Source: Polaromonas sp. OV174
GTDB lineage: Bacteria > Pseudomonadota > Gammaproteobacteria > Burkholderiales > Burkholderiaceae_C
Direction of reading: 5' to 3'
Length of the DNA: 64,000 bases
Assembly (NCBI RefSeq): GCF_900112285.1
Contig: NZ_FOKZ01000012.1
Span: 88,447-152,446, forward strand
Part shown: positions 1 through 7,787 of the stretch, piece by piece
Position numbering within the stretch: the first letter of the stretch is position 1
Layout: the number at the start of each line of letters is the position of its first letter
Position numbers and translations under genes: made by a program
Notes under the pieces: model-generated
The model's input: only the letters and a program-made list of their open reading frames with translations
Database searches by the model: none
Told to the model about the DNA's origin: nothing

Positions 1-1290
1 GGACATCGGCGTGGCCAGGCCCAGGGCGCACGGGCAGGCAATGATCAGTACCGACACGGCGTTGATCATGCCGAACACCCAGCGCGGCTCGGGACCGAAC
101 AGGCCCCAGCCGAAGAACGTGAGCAAGGCAATGCCCACCACCGTGACAACAAAGTAGCCCGCCACCACATCGGCCATGCGCTGCATGGGCGCACGCGAGC
201 GCTGTGCCTGGGCCACCATCTGCACGATTTGCGCCAGCATGGTGGCTGCGCCTACGTGTTCCGACCGCATCACCAGTGCGCCGCTGGTGTTGAGTGTGGC
301 GCCTATCACCTTGTCGCCCACGCGTTTGGCGACCGGCATCGGCTCGCCCGTGAGCATGGATTCATCCACCGAACTGCCGCCTTCGGTCACCATGCCATCG
401 ACCGGCACCTTCTCGCCAGGGCGCACCCGCAGTAAATCACCCACATGCACATGGGTCAGCGGCACGTCCTCTTCGGTGCCATCTTCCCGGATGCGCCGGG
501 CGGTTTTGGGCGCCAGTCCCAGCAGCGACTTGATCGCCGCCGAGGTCTGCGACCGGGCCTTGAGTTCGAGCACCTGGCCCAGCAGCGTGAGCGAGATGAT
601 CACGGCGGCTGCTTCAAAGTACACGGCGACGCGGCCCATGGAGATGAACGAGTCCGGAAACACCTGCGGGAGGGCCGTCGCCACCACGCTGTAGACAAAG
701 GCGGCGCCGGTCCCCAGCCCAATCAAGGTCCACATGTTGGGGCTGAGGCTCACCACGGACTGCCAGCCGCGCGAGAAAAACGGCCAGCCGGCCCATAGGA
801 CGATGGGAATCGACAGCACCAGTTCAACCCAACTCTGCACCGTCATGTCCATCCACTGAAAACGGTGGCCGAACATGGCGAGAACAAAGACCATGCCTGT
901 CAGGGGAAAAGTCCACCAGAAGCGGCGCTGAAAGTCGCGCAGTTCGGGATTCTCATCGTCACCCAGTTCCGGCAGCAAGGGCTCCAGCGTCATGCCGCAC
1001 TTGGGACAGTTGCCCGGATGGTCCTGGCGAATCTCCGGATGCATGGGGCAGGTGTAGATGGTGCCAGCCGCCGCTGGAGTGGGTGCTGGTGCGAGGTATT
1101 GCAGCGGGTTGGCCGCGAACTTGCCCTGGCACTTGGCGCTGCAGAAATAGTAGGGCCGGCCTTCGTGCGTCAGCTTGTGAGGCGACTGCTCCGTGACAGT
1201 CATGCCGCACACCGGATCCTTGAGATCCGTTGGCGAGGATGGCCTGGCTGGCGGGGTGCTGCTGAGGTGCTGATGTGTTTTCATGTCCAT
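1..1290 (-). CDS. Copper/silver-translocating P-type ATPase, N-terminal part (runs off window)
   Basis: The reading frame is open from ATG at 1290 to the window edge, giving the first 430 residues of a P1B-type ATPase that exports Cu+/Ag+ across the inner membrane. In order it shows a YHS-type metal domain (DPVCGMTV ... YYFCSAKC, about residues 25-60), a heavy-metal-binding segment (YTCPMHPEI ... CPKCGM, about 78-103), transmembrane helices, the actuator motif MLTGEP, and the membrane metal site [10 protein letters not shown] at the cut end. The catalytic DKTGT part lies outside the window. It is the last visible gene of a minus-strand copper cluster, 5 nt after the DUF2933 gene. The family is clear; Cu versus Ag preference cannot be told. 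Confidence 0.93.
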   Translation of the reverse strand, partial: MDMKTHQHLSSTPPARPSSPTDLKDPVCGMTVTEQSPHKLTHEGRPYYFCSAKCQGKFAANPLQYLAPAPTPAAAGTIYTCPMHPEIRQDHPGNCPKCGMTLEPLLPELGDDENPELRDFQRRFWWTFPLTGMVFVLAMFGHRFQWMDMTVQSWVELVLSIPIVLWAGWPFFSRGWQSVVSLSPNMWTLIGLGTGAAFVYSVVATALPQVFPDSFISMGRVAVYFEAAAVIISLTLLGQVLELKARSQTSAAIKSLLGLAPKTARRIREDGTEEDVPLTHVHVGDLLRVRPGEKVPVDGMVTEGGSSVDESMLTGEPMPVAKRVGDKVIGATLNTSGALVMRSEHVGAATMLAQIVQMVAQAQRSRAPMQRMADVVAGYFVVTVVGIALLTFFGWGLFGPEPRWVFGMINAVSVLIIACPCALGLATPMS

Positions 1291-1295
1291 GGTGG

Positions 1296-1544
1296 TTATT
1301 CCTTGTCGTTGTGGGTGCGTCCCGGCGCCTGTAGGTGCCTGCCGTGGCCCCCCTGGCCATGCCCATGCATCAGGTGCATCAGTGGGCAGGCGAGCAGCAG
1401 CAGGTAAGGCCAGTAGCTCAAAACATGCCCCCAATGCTCGCGCAGCAGGTAAAAACCGGCGATCAAGGCGGCCGTTGCCAGCGCCATGCCGGCCGGCCGG
1501 CGCCAAAACGATGGCGCAGGGGCGCCGGTCTCAAGCTGATTCAT
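1296..1544 (-). CDS. DUF2933 small membrane protein (copy 1)
   Basis: An 82-residue protein with two hydrophobic segments (about residues 18-35 and 42-57) followed by the His-rich motif [18 protein letters not shown]. This matches the DUF2933 family, commonly found beside copper ATPases. The His/Met tail suggests metal contact at the membrane, but no biochemical role is established. The start is supported by an AAGGAG-like ribosome site just upstream. It sits directly before the ATPase gene in the same direction, so the two are probably co-transcribed. A paralogue lies at 3053-3325. Confidence 0.8.
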   Translation of the reverse strand: MNQLETGAPAPSFWRRPAGMALATAALIAGFYLLREHWGHVLSYWPYLLLLACPLMHLMHGHGQGGHGRHLQAPGRTHNDKE

Positions 1545-1556
1545 GGCACCGCTCCT

Positions 1557-2006
1557 TCAGAGTTGCCAGCGAAATAGCCGGGGGGCGGGTTCGCCCGGCC
1601 GGTCGATCCGGAGTTCGATCGCGCCTGGCCGCGGCGCCGGCACATCAAATGCCAGCACGCCTTCACGGTGGTGGCCGCCCGGTGGCGCGCCGAGCCAGCC
1701 CGTGGGCTTGAATATGCGCCCGTCGTCGGTCGTCAATATGGCGCTTTGAACCAGGTCATCGCTCAGGTCGGCACTGTGGGTGTCCAGCACGACAGTGAAC
1801 TCCCACAGACTGCCCAGTAGTCCAATCGACTTCGCCGTCACCTTGACGGTCACGCCCTGCTCGCTCGACGACTGCGTGGCGATTGATTCAGGGCTTGCCT
1901 GGGCCAATGCGATTAAAGGCGCGGTGGTCAGCACGAGCCCCGCCGCAACCATGGAAGCCGCCAGCAAGCAGCGCCGGCCCATCACGCAACCTTTTTCATA
2001 AACCAT
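1557..2006 (-). CDS. Hypothetical exported protein of the copper cluster
   Basis: A 149-residue protein with a basic N-terminus and a hydrophobic core (LLAASMVAAGLVLTTAPLIALAQA), i.e. a signal peptide, followed by a soluble domain likely rich in beta strands (TVKVTAKSIG ... WEFTVVLDTHS ... GVLAFDVP). I do not recognise a named family. The start at 2006 is favoured because a strong AAGGAG lies seven bases upstream; an internal ATG at 1982 would also leave a signal peptide. Its position inside the minus-strand copper run suggests a periplasmic accessory role, which is inference only. Confidence 0.7.
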   Translation of the reverse strand: MVYEKGCVMGRRCLLAASMVAAGLVLTTAPLIALAQASPESIATQSSSEQGVTVKVTAKSIGLLGSLWEFTVVLDTHSADLSDDLVQSAILTTDDGRIFKPTGWLGAPPGGHHREGVLAFDVPAPRPGAIELRIDRPGEPAPRLFRWQL

Positions 2007-2044
2007 GGCGCTCTCCTTGAGTAAAAGATCAGATCACATGGCAG

Positions 2045-2338
2045 TCAGCGGCAACCGCAGCTCCCCGTGCCGCCGCTGTGGCAGCCCGAGGCTTCAGGCT
2101 GTGGGGTTGCGGACGAAGTTGAAGCATCTGCGGCCAGCGTCGCGGGGTAGCCCGCAGCAGTCAAGGCTGTCACCAGAAAAGCGCCGTCTTGCGCCAGCTC
2201 ACCACTTACCCGGACACGGCCAGACTGGAGATCGACATCCACGCTGCTGACACCTGGCAGCGGCTGCAGCGCCTGCGTGACGTGCTTGACGCATGAGCCG
2301 CAGTTCATGCCCTCGACTTGCAGATCAACGACGTTCAT
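2045..2338 (-). CDS. CopZ-like heavy-metal-associated (HMA) domain chaperone
   Basis: A 97-residue protein made of one HMA fold. The metal motif is GMNCGSC near residues 10-15 (the usual GMxCxxC), followed by the VSSVDVDLQSGRVRVSG strand pattern. The C-terminus has an extra Cys/His-rich tail (GCHSGGTGSCGCR) that the minimal CopZ family lacks and that could bind more metal. The start at 2338 is chosen because the HMA fold begins there; a longer open frame reaches 2485 but overlaps the neighbouring methyltransferase gene. Expected role: cytosolic Cu+ delivery to the ATPase encoded downstream. Confidence 0.88.
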   Translation of the reverse strand: MNVVDLQVEGMNCGSCVKHVTQALQPLPGVSSVDVDLQSGRVRVSGELAQDGAFLVTALTAAGYPATLAADASTSSATPQPEASGCHSGGTGSCGCR

Positions 2339-2387
2339 GTTTCCACTCCTTAAAAAATTAAACGCATACCGCCTGAAAAAATTCAGG

Positions 2388-3056
2388 TCATTTTTTTGAC
2401 ATCGAGTCAGCCGTCGGCTGGGCCTTGCCCATGCGAGGGATAAACCGGGGCGTGCGCCGGGCGTAGCGCTCGAAGACCTCGCCAAATTGCGCGCGCATCT
2501 CGGCCTCTTCAGTCAGCGCAAGGCGACCGTACATCACAAGCAAGACGGGGAACATGACCAGGGTCAGCAGCGTCGGCCACTGCAACAAGAAGCCCAGCAG
2601 GATCAGGACAAAACCCACGTACTGTGGATGGCGAATCACGGCATAAGGCCCGGTGGTCGCCAGCCCATGCTGGCGCTGTGCGTGGTACAGCACATTCCAG
2701 GCGCTGGACAGCAGGATGAACCCACAGGCCAGGAAGAGGTAGCTGGCGATATGCAGGACACCCAAGTGCGGGTTGCCTTTCTCGCCCAGCAAGGTCGACC
2801 ACAGGTGACCGTTATCGTGGGAGAGAAGATCGAGCCCAGGATACCTGGTCTGCAGCCATCCTGACAGCAGGTAGATGGTCAATGGGAAGCCATACATCTC
2901 GACAAACAAGGCCACGACAAAAGCAGCAAAGGCGCCAAAGGTTCGCCAGTCCCGCGCCGTCGCCGGCTTGAAAAAACTGTAGGCAAACATGATGAAAACG
3001 GCCGAGTTGAGGACAACCAGCAGCCATAGCCCGTAGGCCGGTTGATCGTGGCTCAT
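2388..3056 (-). CDS. Isoprenylcysteine carboxyl methyltransferase (ICMT/PEMT)-like membrane protein
   Basis: A 222-residue polytopic membrane protein. The C-terminal part carries the ICMT/PEMT signature (GPYAVIRHPQYVGFVLILLGFLLQWPT) and a later EEAEMRAQFGEVFERYARRTPRFIP segment typical of this SAM-dependent methyltransferase superfamily. Bacterial members often sit in copper and heavy-metal clusters, with unknown substrate. The start overlaps the upstream DUF2933 gene stop by 4 nt (ATGA), so translational coupling is likely. Confidence 0.85.
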   Translation of the reverse strand: MSHDQPAYGLWLLVVLNSAVFIMFAYSFFKPATARDWRTFGAFAAFVVALFVEMYGFPLTIYLLSGWLQTRYPGLDLLSHDNGHLWSTLLGEKGNPHLGVLHIASYLFLACGFILLSSAWNVLYHAQRQHGLATTGPYAVIRHPQYVGFVLILLGFLLQWPTLLTLVMFPVLLVMYGRLALTEEAEMRAQFGEVFERYARRTPRFIPRMGKAQPTADSMSKK

Positions 3057-3325
3057 GTCGGATCTCCTGGCGAAGCTTGGCCTGGCTTGCCCGGTCGGTC
3101 TGGTTTTTCACCAGAGCCATGACCACGATGACCGTGATGCATGAACACATGCATCAGCGGACAGGCCAGAATCAGCAGGTAGGGCAGCACACCGAAGAAG
3201 TGGGCGCGGTGCTCGCTCAGCAGGAAAAATGCAGCGATGGTACCCAGAACGAGCAGGCCGATAGCGTAGCGCGAGCGCCAGAAGCCCTTGGGTTCCGAGC
3301 CATTCCGGGAAGGGTCGTGGTTCAT
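3053..3325 (-). CDS. DUF2933 small membrane protein (copy 2)
   Basis: A 90-residue protein closely resembling the one at 1296-1544: hydrophobic segments IGLLVLGTIAAFFLLSEH and FGVLPYLLILACPLMHVFMHHGHRGHG, then a charged tail. It is a DUF2933 member with a His-rich motif after the second membrane segment. The start at 3325 is chosen because the family begins with a short polar leader before RYAIGLLVLG; the open frame continues upstream without support. It overlaps the next gene by 4 nt. Two paralogues in one cluster suggest a duplication. Confidence 0.82.
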   Translation of the reverse strand: MNHDPSRNGSEPKGFWRSRYAIGLLVLGTIAAFFLLSEHRAHFFGVLPYLLILACPLMHVFMHHGHRGHGSGEKPDRPGKPGQASPGDPT

Positions 3326-3351
3326 TTGCTTCTCCCGAAATCCAGCGTTGA

Positions 3352-3612
3352 TCAAGGCATCAGGCGATTGAGCAACCAGGCGAAAAATACTCCGGCAAGA
3401 AAAGCCCATATGCTGAGCACCAACAGTGCCGTCAGGAACCCGGCCCATAGAAATGGCTGCTGTTGCACCATGGGACTAAAGTCCATGCCATGAAAAAGGC
3501 TGTTCATGAAGCCGAGAAAGGGGCCGGGTGCGAGCGTCCAAGCCAGCGTACATAGGGCATAAAACAGCCCGACGGTGATGGCCAGCGCGAGGCCAGTACG
3601 AAGCGGTGTCAT
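3352..3612 (-). CDS. DUF5676-like small membrane protein
   Basis: An 86-residue protein with two strongly hydrophobic segments (LALAITVGLFYALCTLAWTL, and WAGFLTALLVLSIWAFLAGVFFAWLLNRL) joined by a short loop containing HGMDF. This layout matches the DUF5676 family of metal-cluster membrane proteins. It lies 26 nt upstream of the second DUF2933 gene on the same strand. No catalytic motif is visible; a role in the copper response is inferred from position. Confidence 0.72.
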   Translation of the reverse strand: MTPLRTGLALAITVGLFYALCTLAWTLAPGPFLGFMNSLFHGMDFSPMVQQQPFLWAGFLTALLVLSIWAFLAGVFFAWLLNRLMP

Positions 3613-3624
3613 GGCATGGCTCCT

Positions 3625-4050
3625 TTATTTGGCCGGCGCCGCCGGCATCCGGTCCATCATCATTTTCATCATGGTCTGCATCATTTCCATGCGCTTTTCC
3701 ATCATCTGCTGGCGCGGGCCCATGTCGCCACCCATGCCCGGCATGCCTTTCATGCTGCCCATGCCAGCGCCGGCCATGCCCTCCATCATGGCCATGCCGT
3801 CCTGCATGGTTTTCATGTGCTCGGCCATCAGCCTGCTGCGCTCTTCCGGGGTCTTGGCGCTCATCATCTTGTCGTGCATGGCCTGCATTGCTTTCATCTG
3901 TGCATCCATTTTGGCCATCTGCTCGGGTGCAGGCATGGTGCTGGCAGACGCTGTGCCCATGGGCATCATCGTCGGAGCAGTGTTGCAGGCGGTCAATGCA
4001 ACTGCGGCAGTCAGGGCAAGGGCAAGGGGAATGAATCGAAATTGGGTCAT
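3625..4050 (-). CDS. Met-rich putative lipoprotein of the copper cluster
   Basis: A 141-residue protein with a lipoprotein signal (LALALTAAVALTACNTAP; lipobox-like LTAC, about residues 16-19), so the mature protein is probably anchored in the periplasm. The mature part is unusually Met-rich, with runs such as MMEGMAGAGMGSMKGMPGMG and a C-terminal helix repeating MxxMM. Met clusters are common Cu+ ligands in periplasmic copper proteins, so copper buffering is a reasonable inference. The start at 4050 gives the signal peptide; the longer frame to 4161 does not. Confidence 0.78.
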   Translation of the reverse strand: MTQFRFIPLALALTAAVALTACNTAPTMMPMGTASASTMPAPEQMAKMDAQMKAMQAMHDKMMSAKTPEERSRLMAEHMKTMQDGMAMMEGMAGAGMGSMKGMPGMGGDMGPRQQMMEKRMEMMQTMMKMMMDRMPAAPAK

Positions 4051-4225
4051 GACAGACTCCTGGTTGGGTGGCAAAAAAGTGAAATGCGGCGTGTGCTGCA
4101 GGAAAGCATCGACGCGGGCGGGATGTCCAGATCTGCTTCGCGCGCCTGGGGGAAAAAGCAAATTGGATGGGGTGCGGACGCAGGCCGCAGAGCGCGAAGC
4201 TCAGTTCCTCAGCGTCGGGCGGCGG

Positions 4226-4669
4226 CTATATGGCCAGTCGCGAGAAGCGGACGCGTATGGGCAGCTTGGGCGTGGCCGGCTGCTTGACATCCATGTGGCG
4301 AAGCGTCGGAACTACAGGCGCCACGGTGTTCCAGAGAACCAGAACAAGCGGCGCCGGACCGGGATCGATCTGGGCGACCGTCGAGTCCTGCTTGGGCAAA
4401 GAGCGCGTGCCATCGTCGCAAACCTTGAGGCACGGCGCCTTGAAGTGCGACTCATCAACGCCATCGGCAACGGCCCCGGCGTGACCTGGCACAATCACGG
4501 ACGCATGCGCAGCAGCTTCGGAAAATACAGCTGTGGCGATGTGGGAATGCGTTTGACGCGCTTCCAGCAGGCACGCATTCGCAACCCCTGAAGCCAGGGC
4601 AAACAGCCACACCAGCAACACCATGAATGCGGTGCTGCGCTTGGCGCGGGTGTTGGAAAAAAGCTTCAT
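4226..4669 (-). CDS. Hypothetical exported protein upstream of the copper cluster
   Basis: A 147-residue protein starting MKLFSNTRAKR and followed by a hydrophobic stretch (AFMVLLVWLFALASGVANA), which gives a signal peptide ending near residue 33. The mature part contains ACLLEARQTHSH, several His residues and two Cys (APCLKVCDD). I do not recognise a named family. Start 4669 is preferred over 4729 because it places the basic residues immediately before the hydrophobic core. It is the first gene of the minus-strand copper run, separated from the lipoprotein gene by about 175 bp. Confidence 0.65.
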   Translation of the reverse strand: MKLFSNTRAKRSTAFMVLLVWLFALASGVANACLLEARQTHSHIATAVFSEAAAHASVIVPGHAGAVADGVDESHFKAPCLKVCDDGTRSLPKQDSTVAQIDPGPAPLVLVLWNTVAPVVPTLRHMDVKQPATPKLPIRVRFSRLAI

Positions 4670-4831
4670 ATTGATTGAAGTCTGAGAAATTTCATCGTAC
4701 GCGCATATGACAACAAATAATTGATCCACGTCAATAAACGGGGCGTCAGCTTACAAGCTGGACAAGCAAAGGCCCAATCCATCAGCCCGAACAAGTCCAA
4801 ACCAGGATTAAACCACTGCACAGTGTCGCCT

Positions 4832-5050
4832 CTAGAAGCGGTCTGATATGCGCTGAGTACCTCGCGACCGGCGCATCAGCAGGTACGCTGCCGGTATCAC
4901 GAACATCGACAGCAGCGGCGCCATGATCATTCCGCCCACCATGGGCGCGGCGATGCGCTGCATGACTTCCCCGCGCCCCCCATGATGGGAAACAGACCGG
5001 CCAGAATGATCGCCACCGTGATCGCCTTGGGCCTCACGCATTTGCAAGAA
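4832..5050 (-). pseudogene. C-terminal remnant of a CusA/CzcA-type RND metal efflux pump
   Basis: On the minus strand the segment [17 protein letters not shown] continues, after a one-base frame change near 4985, as [34 protein letters not shown]. These are the last membrane helices of heavy-metal RND pumps. The normal link between the two blocks is shortened, and everything upstream of about 5050 is replaced by other sequence, so only the C-terminal end is left. It shows that a Cu/Ag tripartite pump operon once adjoined the copper cluster. Confidence 0.8.
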
Positions 5051-5068
5051 AATGCGAAGGATCGATCT

Positions 5069-5206
5069 TTGCTTTCATCGATTGTCTTTATCAGCTTCGG
5101 CGCAGCCCTTGGGGCATTGCTCCGCTGGCAGATGGACACCAAGCTTAATACCTTGTTCCCATTTCTCCCGCCGGGTACGCTCGTCGCCAACTTGGTCGGA
5201 GGCTAG
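5069..5206 (+). pseudogene. crcB: N-terminal fragment of a CrcB-type fluoride channel
   Basis: From a TTG at 5069, preceded by GAAGG at 5056-5060, the frame reads [20 protein letters not shown] and ends [13 protein letters not shown] before TAG at 5204-5206. This is the start of CrcB/Fluc, which is normally about 125 residues with four membrane helices; here about 45 residues remain. The break coincides with the join to the MarR fragment, so the gene was truncated by a rearrangement and not by simple point mutation. Confidence 0.75.
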
Positions 5207-5421
5207 CCAACGAGCAGGACGCTCGCAGCATGCTGGTGCAACTGAGCCCCCAGGGGCTGGCGCTCATCAATTGCGCCGTCGAAGTGCACGTCGAGAAAGA
5301 GCGAGAGCTGTTGAGAGCGTTTGCGCCCGCCGCACTGGCCGAATTGGATTCTCATTTTTCCACATGGCTCAAGGCATTAGACGGTGGCGCTGGTGAAATT
5401 ACTGAAGACGCCAACGGATGA
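5207..5421 (+). pseudogene. C-terminal fragment of a MarR-family regulator
   Basis: Directly after the crcB stop, the frame reads NEQDARSMLVQLSPQGLALI and continues through VEKERELLRAFAPAALAELDSHFSTWLKAL. This is the end of the MarR winged helix (DxR...LTxxG) and the C-terminal dimerisation helix. The N-terminal half with the recognition helix is missing. It completes a three-gene scar (cusA end, crcB start, marR end) within 600 bp. Confidence 0.65.
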
Positions 5422-5833
5422 CCTTGGTGAATCCCCTATTGCGCCTGACCGCAAACGCTGCGTCGCGGTCGTCCCGGAAGGGCTGTTCGAACGGCAGCAA
5501 CGGGTCGTATGCGGGTGGCGGAGTGTTCGAAATCTCCGCCTTATTGCTGACGGTCAGTGGGTAGAAGTCAATGTCGGGTATAGAGCGAGGATTTCGAATT
5601 GGTGTAGGTCAGCATCCAGTCTTGACCTGCCCATTGACGCAAATTCTCGGATGACCAGAGTTGGCCGATAGTACCAATTCGCTTTTTCGTGCTTGATCGG
5701 TGTATGTCACCATTTCAAATGGTCAAGACCAGAATTTTTTGGATTTACTGATCAACGATTACCGGCACAGATGATCAACTAGACCGGAATACGCAACTCT
5801 GCGCATTGCAGCAATAAATATACATTTGCCAAT
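5422..5833. other. Intergenic stretch without a recognisable gene
   Basis: About 410 bp between the marR fragment and the operator of the MBL gene. Short open frames exist, for example on the plus strand up to 5671, but none has a ribosome site or a recognisable protein. It turns AT-rich towards 5880, as expected for a promoter region. Confidence 0.5.
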
Positions 5834-5847
5834 ATGAGCTAAATCAA
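5834..5847 (+). promoter_or_regulatory. Fnr-like operator upstream of the MBL/beta-CASP gene
   Basis: ATGAGCTAAATCAA matches TTGAT-N4-ATCAA at 8 of 10 positions, with a perfect right half. Its centre (5840.5) lies 32 bp before the centre of a possible -10 hexamer TAAACT at 5870-5875. The start of transcription would then fall at about 5881, on the start codon itself. Confidence 0.5.
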
Positions 5848-5880
5848 ACATTAATCCCCCACTTGTGCATAAACTAATTC

Positions 5881-7242
5881 ATGAAGATTCAATTCCTAGG
5901 CGCAACTGACACGGTCACCGGATCTAAATACCTGATTCGGTATGGTGAATCCACCGTGTTGGTCGATTGCGGCTTGTTCCAAGGCTACAAGCAACTGCGC
6001 TTGCGCAACTGGTCACCGCTGCCCCTGGCCCCGGCCGCCATTGATGCGGTGATCCTGACACATGCCCACATTGACCATAGCGGTTACCTGCCGCTTCTGG
6101 TGCGCCAGGGTTTCAAGGGGAAGGTGTTTTGCACTCCTGCCACGGCAGACCTGTGCCGCCTCCTGTTGCCCGACGCGGGCCATCTGCAGGAGGAAGAAGC
6201 CGAGTACGCAAACCGTCACAGCTTCTCAAAGCACGCCCCGGCTCAGCCTTTGTACACACGCGGGGATGCTGAGCGCTGCCTCAAGCAACTTCATCCGGTC
6301 CCCTATGGAAAACACTGGCAGCCAGCGCCAGGCCTGAACGCCAGCCTGACACCGTCGGGGCATATGCTCGGGGCCTCCTTTGTACAGTTGGACAACGGCT
6401 CGCGCTCCATCCTGTTTTCCGGGGACATCGGGCGACCGAACGACTATTTGCTTCACGCACCATCGCAGATGGACGGTGCCGACTACCTGGTGGTGGAGTC
6501 GACCTATGGCGACCGCCAGCACACGGACACGGACCCGCTGCTGGAGCTGGGCCAGGTAATCAATCGCACCTCAGCTCGCGGCGGCGTGGTGGTGATCCCG
6601 GCATTCGCCGTGGGGCGCGCTCAAACCCTGCTGCACTGCATCCGGTTGCTCAAGGACCAAGGTGTGATTCCCCAAAGCCTGCCGATTTACCTCAACAGCC
6701 CGATGGCCGCCGGCGCCACACAGTCCTACCTAAAACACCGGGCTGAACTGCGACTAAGCCCAGGGCAATGCGAGGCGATGGCAGATACGGCGCGTATCGT
6801 TCAGTCACCGGAAGAGTCACGCCAACTCAACAAGCGGCATGGCCCAATGGTCATCATTTCCGCCAGCGGCATGGCCACGGGTGGACGTGTGGTGCATCAC
6901 CTCAAGGCCTTCGCACCTGACAAGCGCAACACCCTTTTATTCGCCGGCTTTCAGGCCGGCGGGACGCGCGGCGCCACCCTTGTCAGTGGTGCGTCCACGG
7001 TGCGCATTCATGGCGAGGACGTGCCTGTGCGTGCCGAGGTGGTCCAACTCGACGATCTGTCGGCTCATGCGGACGCCGTTGAAATCCTGGACTGGCTGCG
7101 GCGCTTCAAGTCCGCACCCAAGCAGACCTTCATTACCCACGGCGAACCGGCTGCCGCCGACGCCATGCGCCAGCGCATTGAGCGCGAACTGCACTGGGCC
7201 TGCCACATGCCCTTCTACCTGGAGACGTTTGATCTCGTGTGA
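5881..7242 (+). CDS. MBL-fold beta-CASP ribonuclease-like protein
   Basis: A 453-residue metallo-beta-lactamase-fold hydrolase of the CPSF73/RNase J-like group. Motifs in order: HAHIDHSG at about residues 61-68 (zinc ligands), SGHMLGA near 160, FSGDIG near 180, then the beta-CASP block (VIPAFAVGRAQTLL, LPIYLNSPMA, ISASGMATGGRVVHHL) and the C-terminal RNA-specificity motif with LSAHAD and FITHGEP. The length is normal for this bacterial family, which is thought to act on RNA. It is the first gene of the stress island and is likely expressed from the Fnr-like promoter immediately upstream. Confidence 0.9.
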   Translation: MKIQFLGATDTVTGSKYLIRYGESTVLVDCGLFQGYKQLRLRNWSPLPLAPAAIDAVILTHAHIDHSGYLPLLVRQGFKGKVFCTPATADLCRLLLPDAGHLQEEEAEYANRHSFSKHAPAQPLYTRGDAERCLKQLHPVPYGKHWQPAPGLNASLTPSGHMLGASFVQLDNGSRSILFSGDIGRPNDYLLHAPSQMDGADYLVVESTYGDRQHTDTDPLLELGQVINRTSARGGVVVIPAFAVGRAQTLLHCIRLLKDQGVIPQSLPIYLNSPMAAGATQSYLKHRAELRLSPGQCEAMADTARIVQSPEESRQLNKRHGPMVIISASGMATGGRVVHHLKAFAPDKRNTLLFAGFQAGGTRGATLVSGASTVRIHGEDVPVRAEVVQLDDLSAHADAVEILDWLRRFKSAPKQTFITHGEPAAADAMRQRIERELHWACHMPFYLETFDLV

Positions 7243-7292
7243 GCAACTCAAGGTTCAACGCAGGCCACACCAACCGGCACGTAAGTCAGTAA

Positions 7293-7763
7293 CTAGGGCT
7301 GAGCGGCCACCTCTGACGTGCGCACGACCAACACCGGCACCGAGGCGTGCCGAATGATCTGTTCGGCATCGCTGCCCAGTAGCACCCGACCGATACCGCG
7401 CCGGCCATGGGAGCCCAGAACGATTAAATCCGCATTGGCGCGCCTGGCCTGCTCGGTCACGTGGTCGAAGATCCGGCCTGAGCCGCCCTCGATCAGCACG
7501 CTGTCTGCGCTCACGCCTTGGTCCATGGCCCTTTGCCGGCCATCTGCCAGCAGCTTTTCGCCCGCGGCACGCATCAGCGGGATGATTTCGTTGATGTAGT
7601 TCATCGCCGACTCGAAGCCGTTGACATAACTGAGTTCATCTACCACATGGATCAGCCGCAAGCGCGCACCGGTCAGTCGGGCCAGGCGAATGGCTTCGTC
7701 GAGCGCCTTGTCCGATGTGAGGCTGCCGTCGATAGGCACAAGAATCTGCTGGTATATAGACAT
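7293..7763 (-). CDS. Universal stress protein (single UspA domain)
   Basis: A 156-residue UspA-type protein. It begins MSIYQQILVPIDGS and ends with the ATP-binding loop GSHGRRGIGRVLLGSDAEQII (G-2x-G-9x-G-S) followed by VPVLVV, so it should bind ATP. The start at 7763 has a strong GGAGG upstream. It follows the Pat-like gene by 24 nt on the same strand and is probably expressed with it from the operator at 10533. It is one of five universal stress protein genes in this island. Confidence 0.93.
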   Translation of the reverse strand: MSIYQQILVPIDGSLTSDKALDEAIRLARLTGARLRLIHVVDELSYVNGFESAMNYINEIIPLMRAAGEKLLADGRQRAMDQGVSADSVLIEGGSGRIFDHVTEQARRANADLIVLGSHGRRGIGRVLLGSDAEQIIRHASVPVLVVRTSEVAAQP

Positions 7764-7787
7764 TGCTCCTCCGGAGGTAAATGGATA

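Noticed and set aside
5384..5671. Open frame after the marR fragment
   Set aside because: No ribosome site, no recognisable domain, and it overlaps the marR remnant in another frame.
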